From positions 124,001 to 188,000 of the forward strand of contig JADYUL010000003.1 in assembly GCA_021531795.1 (NCBI GenBank): a stretch of DNA of 64,000 nucleotides, written 5' to 3'. Shown piece after piece: positions 50,503-59,113 of this stretch. The stretch's first letter is position 1; each line of letters opens with the position of its first letter. Origin of the DNA: Lacrimispora saccharolytica (lineage in GTDB: Bacteria > Bacillota > Clostridia > Lachnospirales > Lachnospiraceae). The notes below the pieces were generated by a model. It made no database searches, was not told where the DNA came from, and saw only the letters and a list, made by a program, of their open reading frames with translations. Made by a program: the position numbers and the translations under genes.

Positions 50503-50929
50503 AGCTTTCATACCTGCTGTTATTGTTGCACTGGATGGCAAGATTAAGGCAAAAAGAGAGCATGATACGCAAGAAAAGACCTATCTTAACGGTAATATTG
50601 AGATTACCACTCTTAGGAATAAAGGAATGTTCGCAAGCGTTGGGGAGAAATACCCAACGCTTGTTATGCTTTCATCTCTTGCACTTACTTTGCTGGTAGC
50701 AATAAAGTTTTTGGCGTCTCTGTTTGACAAGTCCAACAAGGGACTCAGCATAGGACTGGGTATTCTGCTTGGTGGAGCGATCAGCAATACCTATGACAGA
50801 GCAAGTAAAAATTATGTTGTGGATTATTTAAGATTTCCCAAAATCAAGGGCATAATTCGAAAATTAGTTTTCAACCTGTCTGATTTCGCTATTTTTGTGG
50901 GAAGTATTATAACTGCGTTTAAATTTTGA
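50495..50929 (+). CDS. lspA: Divergent signal peptidase II (LspA)
   Basis: This 144-residue membrane protein keeps the two catalytic-Asp motifs of lipoprotein signal peptidase: NTYDRASKNYVVDYLRF (Asp in VVDY) and FNLSDFAIFVGS (Asp in LSD), with GILLGGAISN between helices. The N-terminal half is unusual: the first helix is short and is followed by a charged stretch (DGKIKAKREHDTQEK), and the usual 'N.GaaFG' is replaced by LRNKGMFASV. Another full LspA may exist elsewhere in the genome. Its ATG lies within the clpX stop region. Its function would be to mature lipoproteins such as the sugar-binding protein in this window. Confidence 0.7.
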   Translation: MIRAFIPAVIVALDGKIKAKREHDTQEKTYLNGNIEITTLRNKGMFASVGEKYPTLVMLSSLALTLLVAIKFLASLFDKSNKGLSIGLGILLGGAISNTYDRASKNYVVDYLRFPKIKGIIRKLVFNLSDFAIFVGSIITAFKF

Positions 50930-51054
50930 GGCTGCAAGAAATGAAAGCTATTTGCTTGCAGAATTATGACAGGGCTTGTAATGTGCCTTATTGCATATGT
51001 TATTTTGCAATGAATCTTGCAAAAGCTGTTTTTAGCGGAAAAATAGCCCTATTT

Positions 51055-51136
51055 TGTGGAAAACTTATCAAAAAACACAGAAAAAAGTTAAATTATACTC
51101 TACGTTATCCACCAAGTTATAAACTTATGTGGATAA
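51055..51136. other. Cluster of three DnaA-box-like 9-mers
   Basis: TGTGGATAA at 51128-51136 is a perfect reverse DnaA box (TTATCCACA). TTATCCACC (51105-51113) and TGTGGAAAA (51055-51063) each differ at one position. They lie in the AT-rich 400-bp gap between lspA and the radical SAM gene. No dnaA or dnaN gene is near, so this is probably a titration or regulatory cluster rather than the origin. The rest of 50930-51329 shows no gene. Confidence 0.45.
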
Positions 51137-51329
51137 CTATTAAATATAGATTTACATACGCTGTATTGCAAATTTTCGTTGAATATCGTCTGGTAGTCAA
51201 TCCATGGGCCTCTGTGGAGCAAGCATGTAAAATTGACACTGGTATTTTACGAATGATATAATCTTATGGTTAAGCATGTATCAGTGAATAAATACAGAAT
51301 ATTTAAAAAGTATTAATCCGGAGGGAACA

Positions 51330-52316
51330 ATGTCGATCAAAATTCATAATTTCATGGGAAGGTTCGGATGGGAGATGCAGAAGCACTTTCCGCTGCTCTC
51401 TTCTACCTTATATCTTAAGCTTCAGCGAGCAACAAGAGAGAAGAGTCAGAAGAAATATATAGAATATGTACTTAAGAATCCAAATGAAGCACCGATGCCG
51501 CTTGTGGTTAATCTTGAGACGATCAACAGATGTAACAGTGACTGCGCCTTCTGTACGGCCAATAAGTACGCAGAGAAGCGTCCTTACAAACGTATGGAGG
51601 ATGAACTCTTCTATCATATTATAGATGAACTTGCAGACTGGGGATTTACGGGGCATCTGACCCTTTACGGCAACAATGAGCCCTGGCTGGATACCAGAAT
51701 AGTTGAATTCCATAAGTACTGCAGGGAGAAGCTGCCGGAAAGCTTCATATTCATGTCTACCAACGGATTGCTGCTTGATATAGAGAAGGTGAAGTCGATT
51801 GTGCCCTATGTGGATCAGCTCATAATAAATAACTACTGTGAGGATATGAAGCTGCACGAGAATGTGAAGGAAATCTATTCTTACGTGAAAGCAAATCCTG
51901 ATGAATTCAAGGATGTTGAGATCCTTATTCAGATGAGATATGTTAAGGCTGTTCTTACCAACAGGGCAGGAAGTGCCCCCAACAAGATAGAGACAGAGAA
52001 GATTGTTAAGGAGACCTGTCTCATGCCATATACCGATATGTTCATCTTCCCGGACGGAAGAATAGGTATCTGCTGCTGTGATAACTTCGAGAGTACTACC
52101 CTTGCGGATCTTAAGAACGAGAATATAAAGGAGGCTTGGAATTCCGTAGCATACCGTCAGGCAAGAGAACTTATCAAGGACGGAAGACAGAATTATCCAT
52201 TCTGTAAGCACTGTGACTTCATAGATGCGGGCCTTAGAATGGATACCGTTAATGACGTGCTTAACGGCAGACCGTTAAGAGGCGCAAGACAGACAATGTT
52301 TGCCAAGAAGAAATAG
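51330..52316 (+). CDS. Radical SAM/SPASM-type enzyme
   Basis: This 328-residue protein has the radical SAM cluster motif CNSDCAFC (Cys about 68, 72, 75) in NLETINRCNSDCAFCTAN. Further blocks are LTLYGNNEPWLDTR, FIFMSTNGLLLDIEKV and a C-terminal Cys region (FPDGRIGICCCDNFE and FCKHCDF) that likely binds a second iron-sulfur cluster. Such enzymes modify peptides, sugars or enzymes by radical chemistry; the substrate is unknown. It opens the second glycan operon, so a sugar or surface-polymer modification is plausible. GGAGGG precedes the ATG. Confidence 0.88.
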   Translation: MSIKIHNFMGRFGWEMQKHFPLLSSTLYLKLQRATREKSQKKYIEYVLKNPNEAPMPLVVNLETINRCNSDCAFCTANKYAEKRPYKRMEDELFYHIIDELADWGFTGHLTLYGNNEPWLDTRIVEFHKYCREKLPESFIFMSTNGLLLDIEKVKSIVPYVDQLIINNYCEDMKLHENVKEIYSYVKANPDEFKDVEILIQMRYVKAVLTNRAGSAPNKIETEKIVKETCLMPYTDMFIFPDGRIGICCCDNFESTTLADLKNENIKEAWNSVAYRQARELIKDGRQNYPFCKHCDFIDAGLRMDTVNDVLNGRPLRGARQTMFAKKK

Positions 52317-52399
52317 GTGTTATATCAATAATCGTTAACCTATGATAATTAATCATAGATGATTAGCCATAGATCATAAATTTCGGGAGAATAGTTGTT

Positions 52400-53392
52400 A
52401 TGAATATTACAATGACCGGTAATCTCGGAAGCGGTAAGACTTCCGTATGCAAAGAACTGAAGGAAATGGGATATGAGATAATATCCGCCGGCGGACTGTT
52501 CAGACAGCTGGCTGAAGAACGAGGCATGACTGTGGTTGAATTCAACAAGCTTGCAGAGACTGATAAGTCCATTGACAAGCTGATCGATGACAGGTCCACA
52601 AGACTGGGAAGAGAACTCTCTGATGCGGTGTTTGACAGCCGTCTGGCATGGCATTTCGTGGAGGAATCCTTCAAGGTTTTTCTAATGACGGATGTTATGG
52701 AATCTGCCAAAAGAGTATATAACGACACGGAGAGAAGCGCAGAGAGTTATGCATCCGTAACAGAGGCTGCGGAGGCCTTGACCAAGCGTACAAACCTTGA
52801 AAAAGAGCGCTTTAAGGCTCTCTATGACGTGGACTATTATAACAAGAATAATTATGATTTAATCATAGAGAGCACCAAGGCTACACCCAGACAGATAGCC
52901 GAAGAGATCGTCCGATACTATGAAGAGTTCAAAAAAGACAAGTTCAAAACAAAGGTTGTGATGAACACCGGCGTCATAGTACCTGCAGTAGCCCTTGATG
53001 AACTTAATAAAGAGAAACTACAGGCGTTATCTGACGAATATGCCGCAGAGCTTGATAAGAATGATACGCTTACACTTTGTTCGGACAAGACCATTCTTAA
53101 GCAGATAAACGGATATACCGTGATTGATGACGGTATAGAGGAATATGTGGCCGCCACAAAGGCAGGCTTCATATTCATGGAAGTGGCCGGGATTAATGAT
53201 GTATGCTCTGAACGTACAGAGGCCGGGAACGGCGCCCGTGTGCTTGATTCCCCTGCAGAGCTTGATGCATATGAGGCATATATGGGAATTAAATACACAT
53301 TTAAGCCCTCTGAATATCCTGCAAAGCAGGGATATACCATAGATTTATCAGTGGCGGCAGGCGTATCAGACGCAGCGGCTGCGGCTTTATAA
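52400..53392 (+). CDS. CMP-kinase-like P-loop kinase fused to an unknown C-terminal domain
   Basis: This 330-residue protein has an N-terminal half (1-180) that looks like a compact cytidylate/adenylate-type kinase: Walker A GNLGSGKTS (7-15), SAGGLFRQLAEERGMTVVEF, lid-like ERSAESYASVTEAAEAL and YDLIIESTKATPRQIAEEI. The C-terminal half (about 190-330) is soluble and matches no family I know; it contains GFIFMEVAGINDVCSERTEAG and a Tyr/Pro-rich KYTFKPSEYP. The fusion is unusual. It may supply CMP-activated sugars or act on another nucleotide. CGGGAG lies upstream of the ATG. Confidence 0.75.
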   Translation: MNITMTGNLGSGKTSVCKELKEMGYEIISAGGLFRQLAEERGMTVVEFNKLAETDKSIDKLIDDRSTRLGRELSDAVFDSRLAWHFVEESFKVFLMTDVMESAKRVYNDTERSAESYASVTEAAEALTKRTNLEKERFKALYDVDYYNKNNYDLIIESTKATPRQIAEEIVRYYEEFKKDKFKTKVVMNTGVIVPAVALDELNKEKLQALSDEYAAELDKNDTLTLCSDKTILKQINGYTVIDDGIEEYVAATKAGFIFMEVAGINDVCSERTEAGNGARVLDSPAELDAYEAYMGIKYTFKPSEYPAKQGYTIDLSVAAGVSDAAAAAL

Positions 53393-53401
53393 GGAAGACT
53401 A

Positions 53402-54187
53402 ATGGGTAAGCTGGTATCGTTACTGCTAACTACATATAACAACGAAGCGGTTATCGGCAGGACCTTGGCCTCGATAGAAGCACAGGATTACCCTTTTATT
53501 GAGATATGTGTGGCCGATTCTTGTTCAACCGATAATACCCTTAAGATAATAGAGGAATTCCGCAACCATACCAAATATAAGGTTGTTATGGAGTCCAAGA
53601 AGGACAGCGGGATTTACGAAGGATTAAATAACGCATATAAGCTCTCAAGCGGGGATTATGTGCAGGTAATGAATGATGAGCTGACTGTAAGCGATGCCAT
53701 ATCTAAGCTTGTCCGCTCCATAGAAGAACTGGAGAAAACCACAGATCCCAAGACGGTTATCGGAGCTCACAGTGACCTTATCTATGCAGAGGATGGCAAG
53801 GTTGTCAGATACTGGCGTATGGGACAGGGCAATATCCTGTCGGGTTGGATGCCGGCACATCCGACACTTATGCTTAAGCGTGAAGTGTATGAGCACTATG
53901 GTCTCTATGATACCTCCTATGTCAGTGCGTCGGATTATGAATTCATTGTAAGAATCCTTATTGAAGGAGGTAAGCTTGCATATGTGCCCGAGGTACTTAT
54001 CTCCATGTATTACGGTGGCACCAGCAATGCTGCCATGTATAATTATGTGCGATCAATAACCGAATCGCTGCGCGGACTTAAGGAGAATCATGTTAAGCAT
54101 CCTCTTATAGTCACAATGCTAAGAACCGTCAGGGTGGCACTTCAGTTTGTAAATAACAAAAACCTGGCCCAGGTACTCCACGAATAA
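53402..54187 (+). CDS. GT2 glycosyltransferase
   Basis: This 261-residue GT-A enzyme starts VSLLLTTYNNEAVIGRTLASI, then ICVADSCSTDNT, DSGIYEGLNNAYKLSSGDYVQVMND with the metal-site Asp, and WMPAHPTLMLKREVYEHYG. The pattern resembles WcaA/WbbD-like transferases, in which 'D.GiYdAmNkgi' is characteristic. It is soluble and probably acts at the membrane on a lipid-linked acceptor. It follows the kinase fusion by 9 nt. Confidence 0.9.
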   Translation: MGKLVSLLLTTYNNEAVIGRTLASIEAQDYPFIEICVADSCSTDNTLKIIEEFRNHTKYKVVMESKKDSGIYEGLNNAYKLSSGDYVQVMNDELTVSDAISKLVRSIEELEKTTDPKTVIGAHSDLIYAEDGKVVRYWRMGQGNILSGWMPAHPTLMLKREVYEHYGLYDTSYVSASDYEFIVRILIEGGKLAYVPEVLISMYYGGTSNAAMYNYVRSITESLRGLKENHVKHPLIVTMLRTVRVALQFVNNKNLAQVLHE

Positions 54188-54193
54188 AGCCCG

Positions 54194-56110
54194 ATGAAGA
54201 AAAGACCTAATATTGCCCTAAGAGTAATAATTGCATACATCATAACCTTTGCCATATACAATATCGGCACCTTCGTGACCTCCGATATTATACTTGGCAT
54301 TGTCTTTGTGTCTGTAATAATGCTCTTTGGTGCACTCGGTCAGAATCCCCGATCAATCACTGAAGACATAGAAAACAATAATAAACTCAACGTAATCAGC
54401 AATGTTTTGGCAGCTGTTTTCACTTTATCCTATTCAATATATATGGGCAACAGACTGACCGGTGGTCTGGAGAATAAGCTGTTTGCCCTGTTCTATATTC
54501 TTATGACGATAGCAGGCTTATATGTCCTGTTCTTCCTGTTTGTGAGAAGAATTCTTACGATATTTGCAGGCCCCGTAACCCCGGTGCCAACCGTTTCTGC
54601 TTCGGCAGCAGTTGACCAAACTCAGGCGAATGTAAACGCTGAAGAACAGTCTGTAAATACAGGATCAACACCTGATGCCTTAAGCATTAAGCGCATGTTG
54701 ATCTATTCGGGAATCGTTCTTCTTGCTCTGCTACCCTTATTCTTAATCAACTTCCCCGGGACAATGACGGTTGATTCCTTCAATCAGCTCTCTCAGGCCA
54801 GAGGACTTAATCCGTTACATGACCATCATCCCTGGGCTCATACGCTGATAATCAAGCTATTCTATAACATAGGTTATTCGATAAGCCATAACGTGACGGT
54901 CGGAATAGCAGCCTTTATTTTTGCCCAGATGGTGCTTGTGTCCTTAGGACTGGGCTTTGCTGCTGAGACTCTGTCGTCCCTTGGCAGTGGCAGACTGGGC
55001 GCAATCATTGTCATTGCAGGCTATGTCTGCTTCCCATATCACGCAGCCTTTGCGATCACCATGTGGAAGGATATTCTCTTTGCACTCGGTGTGCTTATCA
55101 TCACCATCCTGCTATACAAGGAGCAGGTGGCACACATTAGGCTAAACATCACGGATTATATATTATTTGTACTTTCATCTATGGCTGTGTGCCTCTTCAG
55201 ACACAACGGCTTCTATGCCTATATCCTGTGTGCGCTCATCTTTGCGATAATTGGCCTTACCGGCAAGCGCTCATCAGGCTCATTCTTCGGCAAAAGTGCC
55301 CGTACTGCCATATTTACCCTCGCAAGTATTCTTATATGTCTGATCATCAACGGTCCCGTTAAGTTAGGATTAAATGTACAAAACGGTGACTTCGGACACG
55401 AGCTTGCCATACCGCTTCAGCAGATAGGACGTGTTGTTCAGCAAAACGGTGACATATCAGCAGAAGAACGGGCAGAGCTTGCCAAGGTTAACAGTATTGA
55501 ATATATAGTGAACAATTACGATCCGGGTGGCGCAGACAACATGATTCAGTGGCTGGTTGCCGGTGATTCGGATTATGTAAAGAGTAATATGGGATATTTC
55601 CTTAAGCTCTATATCAGTCTTGGACTTAGGAATCCCAATGCCTATATTATGGCTTTTATGGATCAGACGAAGGGCTATTATACGACGATGATGCCCGAGC
55701 AGATAGCCTACTACGGAATATTGCCCAACGAAGACAAACTGGACAATTACCCTCTTCTCGGTGCACGGGTCAGGATCAAGATAAATGAGATACTGAGCAA
55801 GCTTCAGGACGTATTGCCCGTATATGCAATCTTCTACAGTCCGGGAGCCTGTCTGCTGATATTGATATTGTTGATCGGAATCGAGACAGTGAGAGGCAGA
55901 AAGAGTATGCTTGCCGTGTTCCTGCCACAATTGTGCCTCACCTTCACGGTGTTAATTGCAACACCGCTTGTGGCAGACCTAAGATATGCCTACGCATTGA
56001 TGCTCTCCATGCCGTCACTTATCGTTATGGTCGCTACCCCGATCTTTTGCCAGAAGGGGAACAATATGTTAGACTTAATGCGTATATTCGGGGAAAAGCG
56101 CGATGATTAG
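54194..56110 (+). CDS. DUF6020-type multi-pass membrane protein, possible GT-C
   Basis: This 638-residue protein has about 12 predicted helices. A conserved extracytoplasmic motif follows the fourth to sixth helices: MTVDSFNQLSQARGLNPLHDHHPWAHTLIIKLF, with an acidic residue and a His-His-Pro, as in GT-C-fold enzymes. A soluble loop (SASAAVDQTQANVNAEE) separates the N-terminal helices from the main domain. GT-C enzymes use polyprenyl-phosphate sugars outside the membrane; this role is inference. A paralog is at 59106-60860. Its 3' end overlaps the next GT4 gene. Confidence 0.75.
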   Translation: MKKRPNIALRVIIAYIITFAIYNIGTFVTSDIILGIVFVSVIMLFGALGQNPRSITEDIENNNKLNVISNVLAAVFTLSYSIYMGNRLTGGLENKLFALFYILMTIAGLYVLFFLFVRRILTIFAGPVTPVPTVSASAAVDQTQANVNAEEQSVNTGSTPDALSIKRMLIYSGIVLLALLPLFLINFPGTMTVDSFNQLSQARGLNPLHDHHPWAHTLIIKLFYNIGYSISHNVTVGIAAFIFAQMVLVSLGLGFAAETLSSLGSGRLGAIIVIAGYVCFPYHAAFAITMWKDILFALGVLIITILLYKEQVAHIRLNITDYILFVLSSMAVCLFRHNGFYAYILCALIFAIIGLTGKRSSGSFFGKSARTAIFTLASILICLIINGPVKLGLNVQNGDFGHELAIPLQQIGRVVQQNGDISAEERAELAKVNSIEYIVNNYDPGGADNMIQWLVAGDSDYVKSNMGYFLKLYISLGLRNPNAYIMAFMDQTKGYYTTMMPEQIAYYGILPNEDKLDNYPLLGARVRIKINEILSKLQDVLPVYAIFYSPGACLLILILLIGIETVRGRKSMLAVFLPQLCLTFTVLIATPLVADLRYAYALMLSMPSLIVMVATPIFCQKGNNMLDLMRIFGEKRDD

Positions 56111-57242
56111 AGTACTTCAGGTGCTGGGATCCGTGGGACTGGGTGGTGCAGAGAGCAGAATTATGGATCTCTACCGCCATATGGACCGGGAAAAGATTCA
56201 GTTTGATTTCCTGATTACCCGCGGAAACAGCGAATATTATAAGGATGAAATCGAGAGCCTGGGAGGTAAGGTTTATTACCTTCCGGCTTTTCGTGTAATA
56301 AATTATTCACAGTACAGGAAGGCTGTAAGGACTTTCTTTAGGGAGAATGCGGACAGATACGCAGCGGTTCACGGTCATATGACGAGTACGGCAGCAATTT
56401 ATCTTCCGATAGCAAAGAGAGAGGGTGTTCCGCTTACCATTGCGCATGCGAGGTCAGCGGGAGTGGATCCGGGACTCAAGGGATATGTGACCAGGCTTTT
56501 TCGACTCAATCTGAGAAACAAATGTGACAAGATGTTAGCCTGCTCGAGAGAAGCGGGCGAATCGGTATTCGGTAAGGGCGCGGACTTCGTATTTATGCCC
56601 AATGCCATAGACAGCAGGGTCTTTGCATACGATAAGGGACTTCGTGAAAGAACGCGTGAAAAGTATGGAATAAAGGATGAGATCCTGATCGGTCATGTGG
56701 GCAGCTTCAGATATGCCAAGAATCATGAGTGGGTGCTTAAGGTATTTAAGGAATTCCTTAAGCTCTGCGATGGCAATGCCAGATTATTCCTTGCGGGAGA
56801 CGGTGAACGCAGGGAGGAGATGACCAGGCTTGCACAGGAGATGGGCCTCGGCTCAAGTGTGATATTTGCAGGAAATATTAGTGATACACCACCGATATAT
56901 GATGCCTTTGACTGTCTGCTCTTCCCTTCAAGATATGAGGGAATGCCGGGCACCGTGGTCGAGGCGGCAGCGAGTGGACTAAGTTGTCTTATTTCGGATT
57001 CGATCACTTCTCAGGTGGTTATTACGGACAGTGTGGTTGCCATGTCACTTGAAAGGTCGGCTTCTGAATGGGCAGGCGAGCTTATGCGCCTGATAGAAGC
57101 GGGCAGGATGAGGGACAGAGGTGCGGTTGTCTGCAAGGATGGCAGAGATTTGGCCGATACGATGTATGACGTTAACTGTCAGGTGGATTATTATATGACT
57201 CTGTACGGAGAGAAACAGGATGAAGACAGCCATAAGACTTGA
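56103..57242 (+). CDS. GT4-family glycosyltransferase
   Basis: This 379-residue GT-B enzyme has an N-terminal Rossmann half with GLGGAESRIMDLYRHM and a C-terminal donor half with GHVGSFRYAKNHEWVL, LFLAGDGE and the donor-binding FPSRYEGMPGTVVEAAASG (two Glu seven residues apart). It resembles EpsF/EpsD-type exopolysaccharide transferases. Overlaps at both ends (8 nt with the DUF6020 gene and 23 nt with the DUF2334 gene) indicate tight translational coupling. Confidence 0.92.
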   Translation: MIRVLQVLGSVGLGGAESRIMDLYRHMDREKIQFDFLITRGNSEYYKDEIESLGGKVYYLPAFRVINYSQYRKAVRTFFRENADRYAAVHGHMTSTAAIYLPIAKREGVPLTIAHARSAGVDPGLKGYVTRLFRLNLRNKCDKMLACSREAGESVFGKGADFVFMPNAIDSRVFAYDKGLRERTREKYGIKDEILIGHVGSFRYAKNHEWVLKVFKEFLKLCDGNARLFLAGDGERREEMTRLAQEMGLGSSVIFAGNISDTPPIYDAFDCLLFPSRYEGMPGTVVEAAASGLSCLISDSITSQVVITDSVVAMSLERSASEWAGELMRLIEAGRMRDRGAVVCKDGRDLADTMYDVNCQVDYYMTLYGEKQDEDSHKT

Positions 57243-57975
57243 CGATATTACTCCGGATATGGACTGGGTGAAATATAGGAAGGTTGAGGAGATCCTAAAC
57301 AGGAATAACCTTAGACCGCTTATCGGTGTGGTGCCCTTCAACAGTGATGACAACCTTAGGAGAAGTGAGGCTGCATTAGACGAGGAAGAGTATAAAAGCT
57401 TCCTTAAGGGCCGCCTGGATGCAGGCTGGGTGGCTGCCCTGCACGGTTATTCGCATGTGTATAAGACTAAGTGCCACGGACTTTTTCCGCTTAATAATTT
57501 CTCTGAGTTTGCCGGAGTTGAGTTTGAGGAGCAGAAGCGCAGGATAGAGGCAGGCAGGGCAAGACTGCTTGAGCTTGGGATCGATACTGACATCTTCATG
57601 GCGCCCGGACACACCTATGATAGATATACGCTTGAGGCACTGGCAGCAAACGGGATAAAGCGTGTGACGGACGGCTTTGGTTCGGCGCCCTATGAGAGGC
57701 GTGGACTTATATTCTATCCCATAAGCAGGCGACGGAGCGACTGCACCAAGGCCTGCGAAGCCTACACGACACTGGTGCTTCATACAAACACCATGACGGA
57801 TGCAGAGATTGAGGAGTTTGGTGCGACTATTGAGGCCCACAGGAACTGCTTTATCGATTACAGCGAATATCTTAAGGCTGCACCTGTTAAGCGCACCTTT
57901 GTGGGATGTGCGATCGAGTACATGACGGCCTATGCCAAATATCTGGCGGTAAAGCTGATTTGTCTAATAAGATAA
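57220..57975 (+). CDS. DUF2334 polysaccharide-deacetylase-like protein
   Basis: This 251-residue protein has the NodB-type metal site layout: Asp pair at the N-terminus (TAIRLDDITPDMDW), HGYSHVYKT with two His, and FMAPGHTYDRYTLEAL. It is cytoplasmic by sequence (no signal peptide), though it ends with a hydrophobic stretch (YAKYLAVKLICLI). DUF2334 members are inferred to deacetylate amino sugars. Its place between two GT4 genes suggests that it acts on a lipid-linked intermediate of this operon. Confidence 0.85.
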   Translation: MKTAIRLDDITPDMDWVKYRKVEEILNRNNLRPLIGVVPFNSDDNLRRSEAALDEEEYKSFLKGRLDAGWVAALHGYSHVYKTKCHGLFPLNNFSEFAGVEFEEQKRRIEAGRARLLELGIDTDIFMAPGHTYDRYTLEALAANGIKRVTDGFGSAPYERRGLIFYPISRRRSDCTKACEAYTTLVLHTNTMTDAEIEEFGATIEAHRNCFIDYSEYLKAAPVKRTFVGCAIEYMTAYAKYLAVKLICLIR

Positions 57976-57976
57976 T

Positions 57977-59113
57977 ATGAAAATATACATGTTTATAGCC
58001 CATATGGGAATCGGTGGGGCCGAACGCGTGGCGGTCACCCTTTCAAACGAGTGGGCTGATCTTGGTCACGAAGTTAATATAGTGGTGCTGAATCTGGACA
58101 ACGATATCTACACCGACAAGCTCAGGGCAGGTGTTCGGGTACATGAACTTGGGGTATCGAGGCTTCGGTATTCCTTTTTGCCGATGTATAAGTTCATCCG
58201 TAAGCACAAGCCGGGCTTCATGTTCGTATTCGGCAACGAGATGGCGGTTATCCTGTCGCATCTGCGCTCGCTTCATCTGATCGACACGCCTATAATAGTC
58301 CGCGTGCTCAATAATGTGAATATAAGTCTGGCCAAGGAGGATGGCGTCTCAAAGACTGTGGAGAAGTACCTCAACAGATCGCAGAAGAAGCTCTCCGACA
58401 TGGAATTCCTCATCGCCCAGTGTGATGCCATGGCAAAGCAGCTGCTTAGGCAAAACCTGGCTAAGGAGTCCTCATTAAAGGTTATCTACAATCCGGTTAA
58501 TCCGGATCTTGTGGCAAAAGTGCGAGAACTGAGGCTGTCGTTATCTGCAGCTGATGAGGCTTATCGGGAGATTACCTTTATCGGAAGGATCGATCCACAG
58601 AAAAATCCTGCGGATCTGATTGAGGCCTATGAGAAACTCCTTGATAAGGTAAGGGAGAGAGGAACAGGTCAAAAGATAGTCCTTCGAATGGTCGGAAGCG
58701 GTAATCTGGAGGATAGGATCAGGGCTCTGGTTAAGGAGAAGGGGCTTACTGATAATGTGATCTTCGACGGCATCAGACAGGATATGGAGAATGTCTATGC
58801 AACAGCGGATGTTGTAGCGCTGTCTTCTGATTATGAGGGCATGCCCAACTGCCTGATAGAAGCCATTGCTTCGGGAATCCCTGTTGTAAGCTATGACTGT
58901 CCCTTCGGACCCGGAGAAATAATAACCGAGGCTAATGGATATCTGGTTCCCATGGGAGATACCGGTGCCCTGGCAGAAGCTCTGTATACGGCGCTTAATA
59001 AGGACTGGGATGTGGATGCTATAACAGCAAGCGCATCAAAGTTTAGTCCTAAGCTTGCAGCAAGTGAGCTTGTGGATGTTTTTAAAAAGAAATCTATAAA
59101 AAGTTATGAATGA
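57977..59113 (+). CDS. GT4-family glycosyltransferase
   Basis: This 378-residue GT-B enzyme has GIGGAERVAVTLSNEWADLGHEV at the N-terminus and FIGRIDPQKNPADLIEAY, LRMVGSGNLEDRI and LSSDYEGMPNCLIEAIASG at the C-terminus. The loop SYDCPFGPGEII is typical of this subgroup, annotated as GalNAc- or glucosyltransferase. It starts 1 nt after the deacetylase-like gene and overlaps the next membrane protein gene by 8 nt. Confidence 0.92.
   Translation: MKIYMFIAHMGIGGAERVAVTLSNEWADLGHEVNIVVLNLDNDIYTDKLRAGVRVHELGVSRLRYSFLPMYKFIRKHKPGFMFVFGNEMAVILSHLRSLHLIDTPIIVRVLNNVNISLAKEDGVSKTVEKYLNRSQKKLSDMEFLIAQCDAMAKQLLRQNLAKESSLKVIYNPVNPDLVAKVRELRLSLSAADEAYREITFIGRIDPQKNPADLIEAYEKLLDKVRERGTGQKIVLRMVGSGNLEDRIRALVKEKGLTDNVIFDGIRQDMENVYATADVVALSSDYEGMPNCLIEAIASGIPVVSYDCPFGPGEIITEANGYLVPMGDTGALAEALYTALNKDWDVDAITASASKFSPKLAASELVDVFKKKSIKSYE

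Noticed and set aside
51055..51136. Calling this region the chromosomal origin
   Set aside because: No dnaA, dnaN, rpmH or similar origin-proximal genes are nearby, and three boxes are too few to support the claim.
50926..51261. 111-codon frame after lspA
   Set aside because: It covers AT-rich DNA with DnaA-box-like sites, has no family features, and its composition differs from neighbouring genes.
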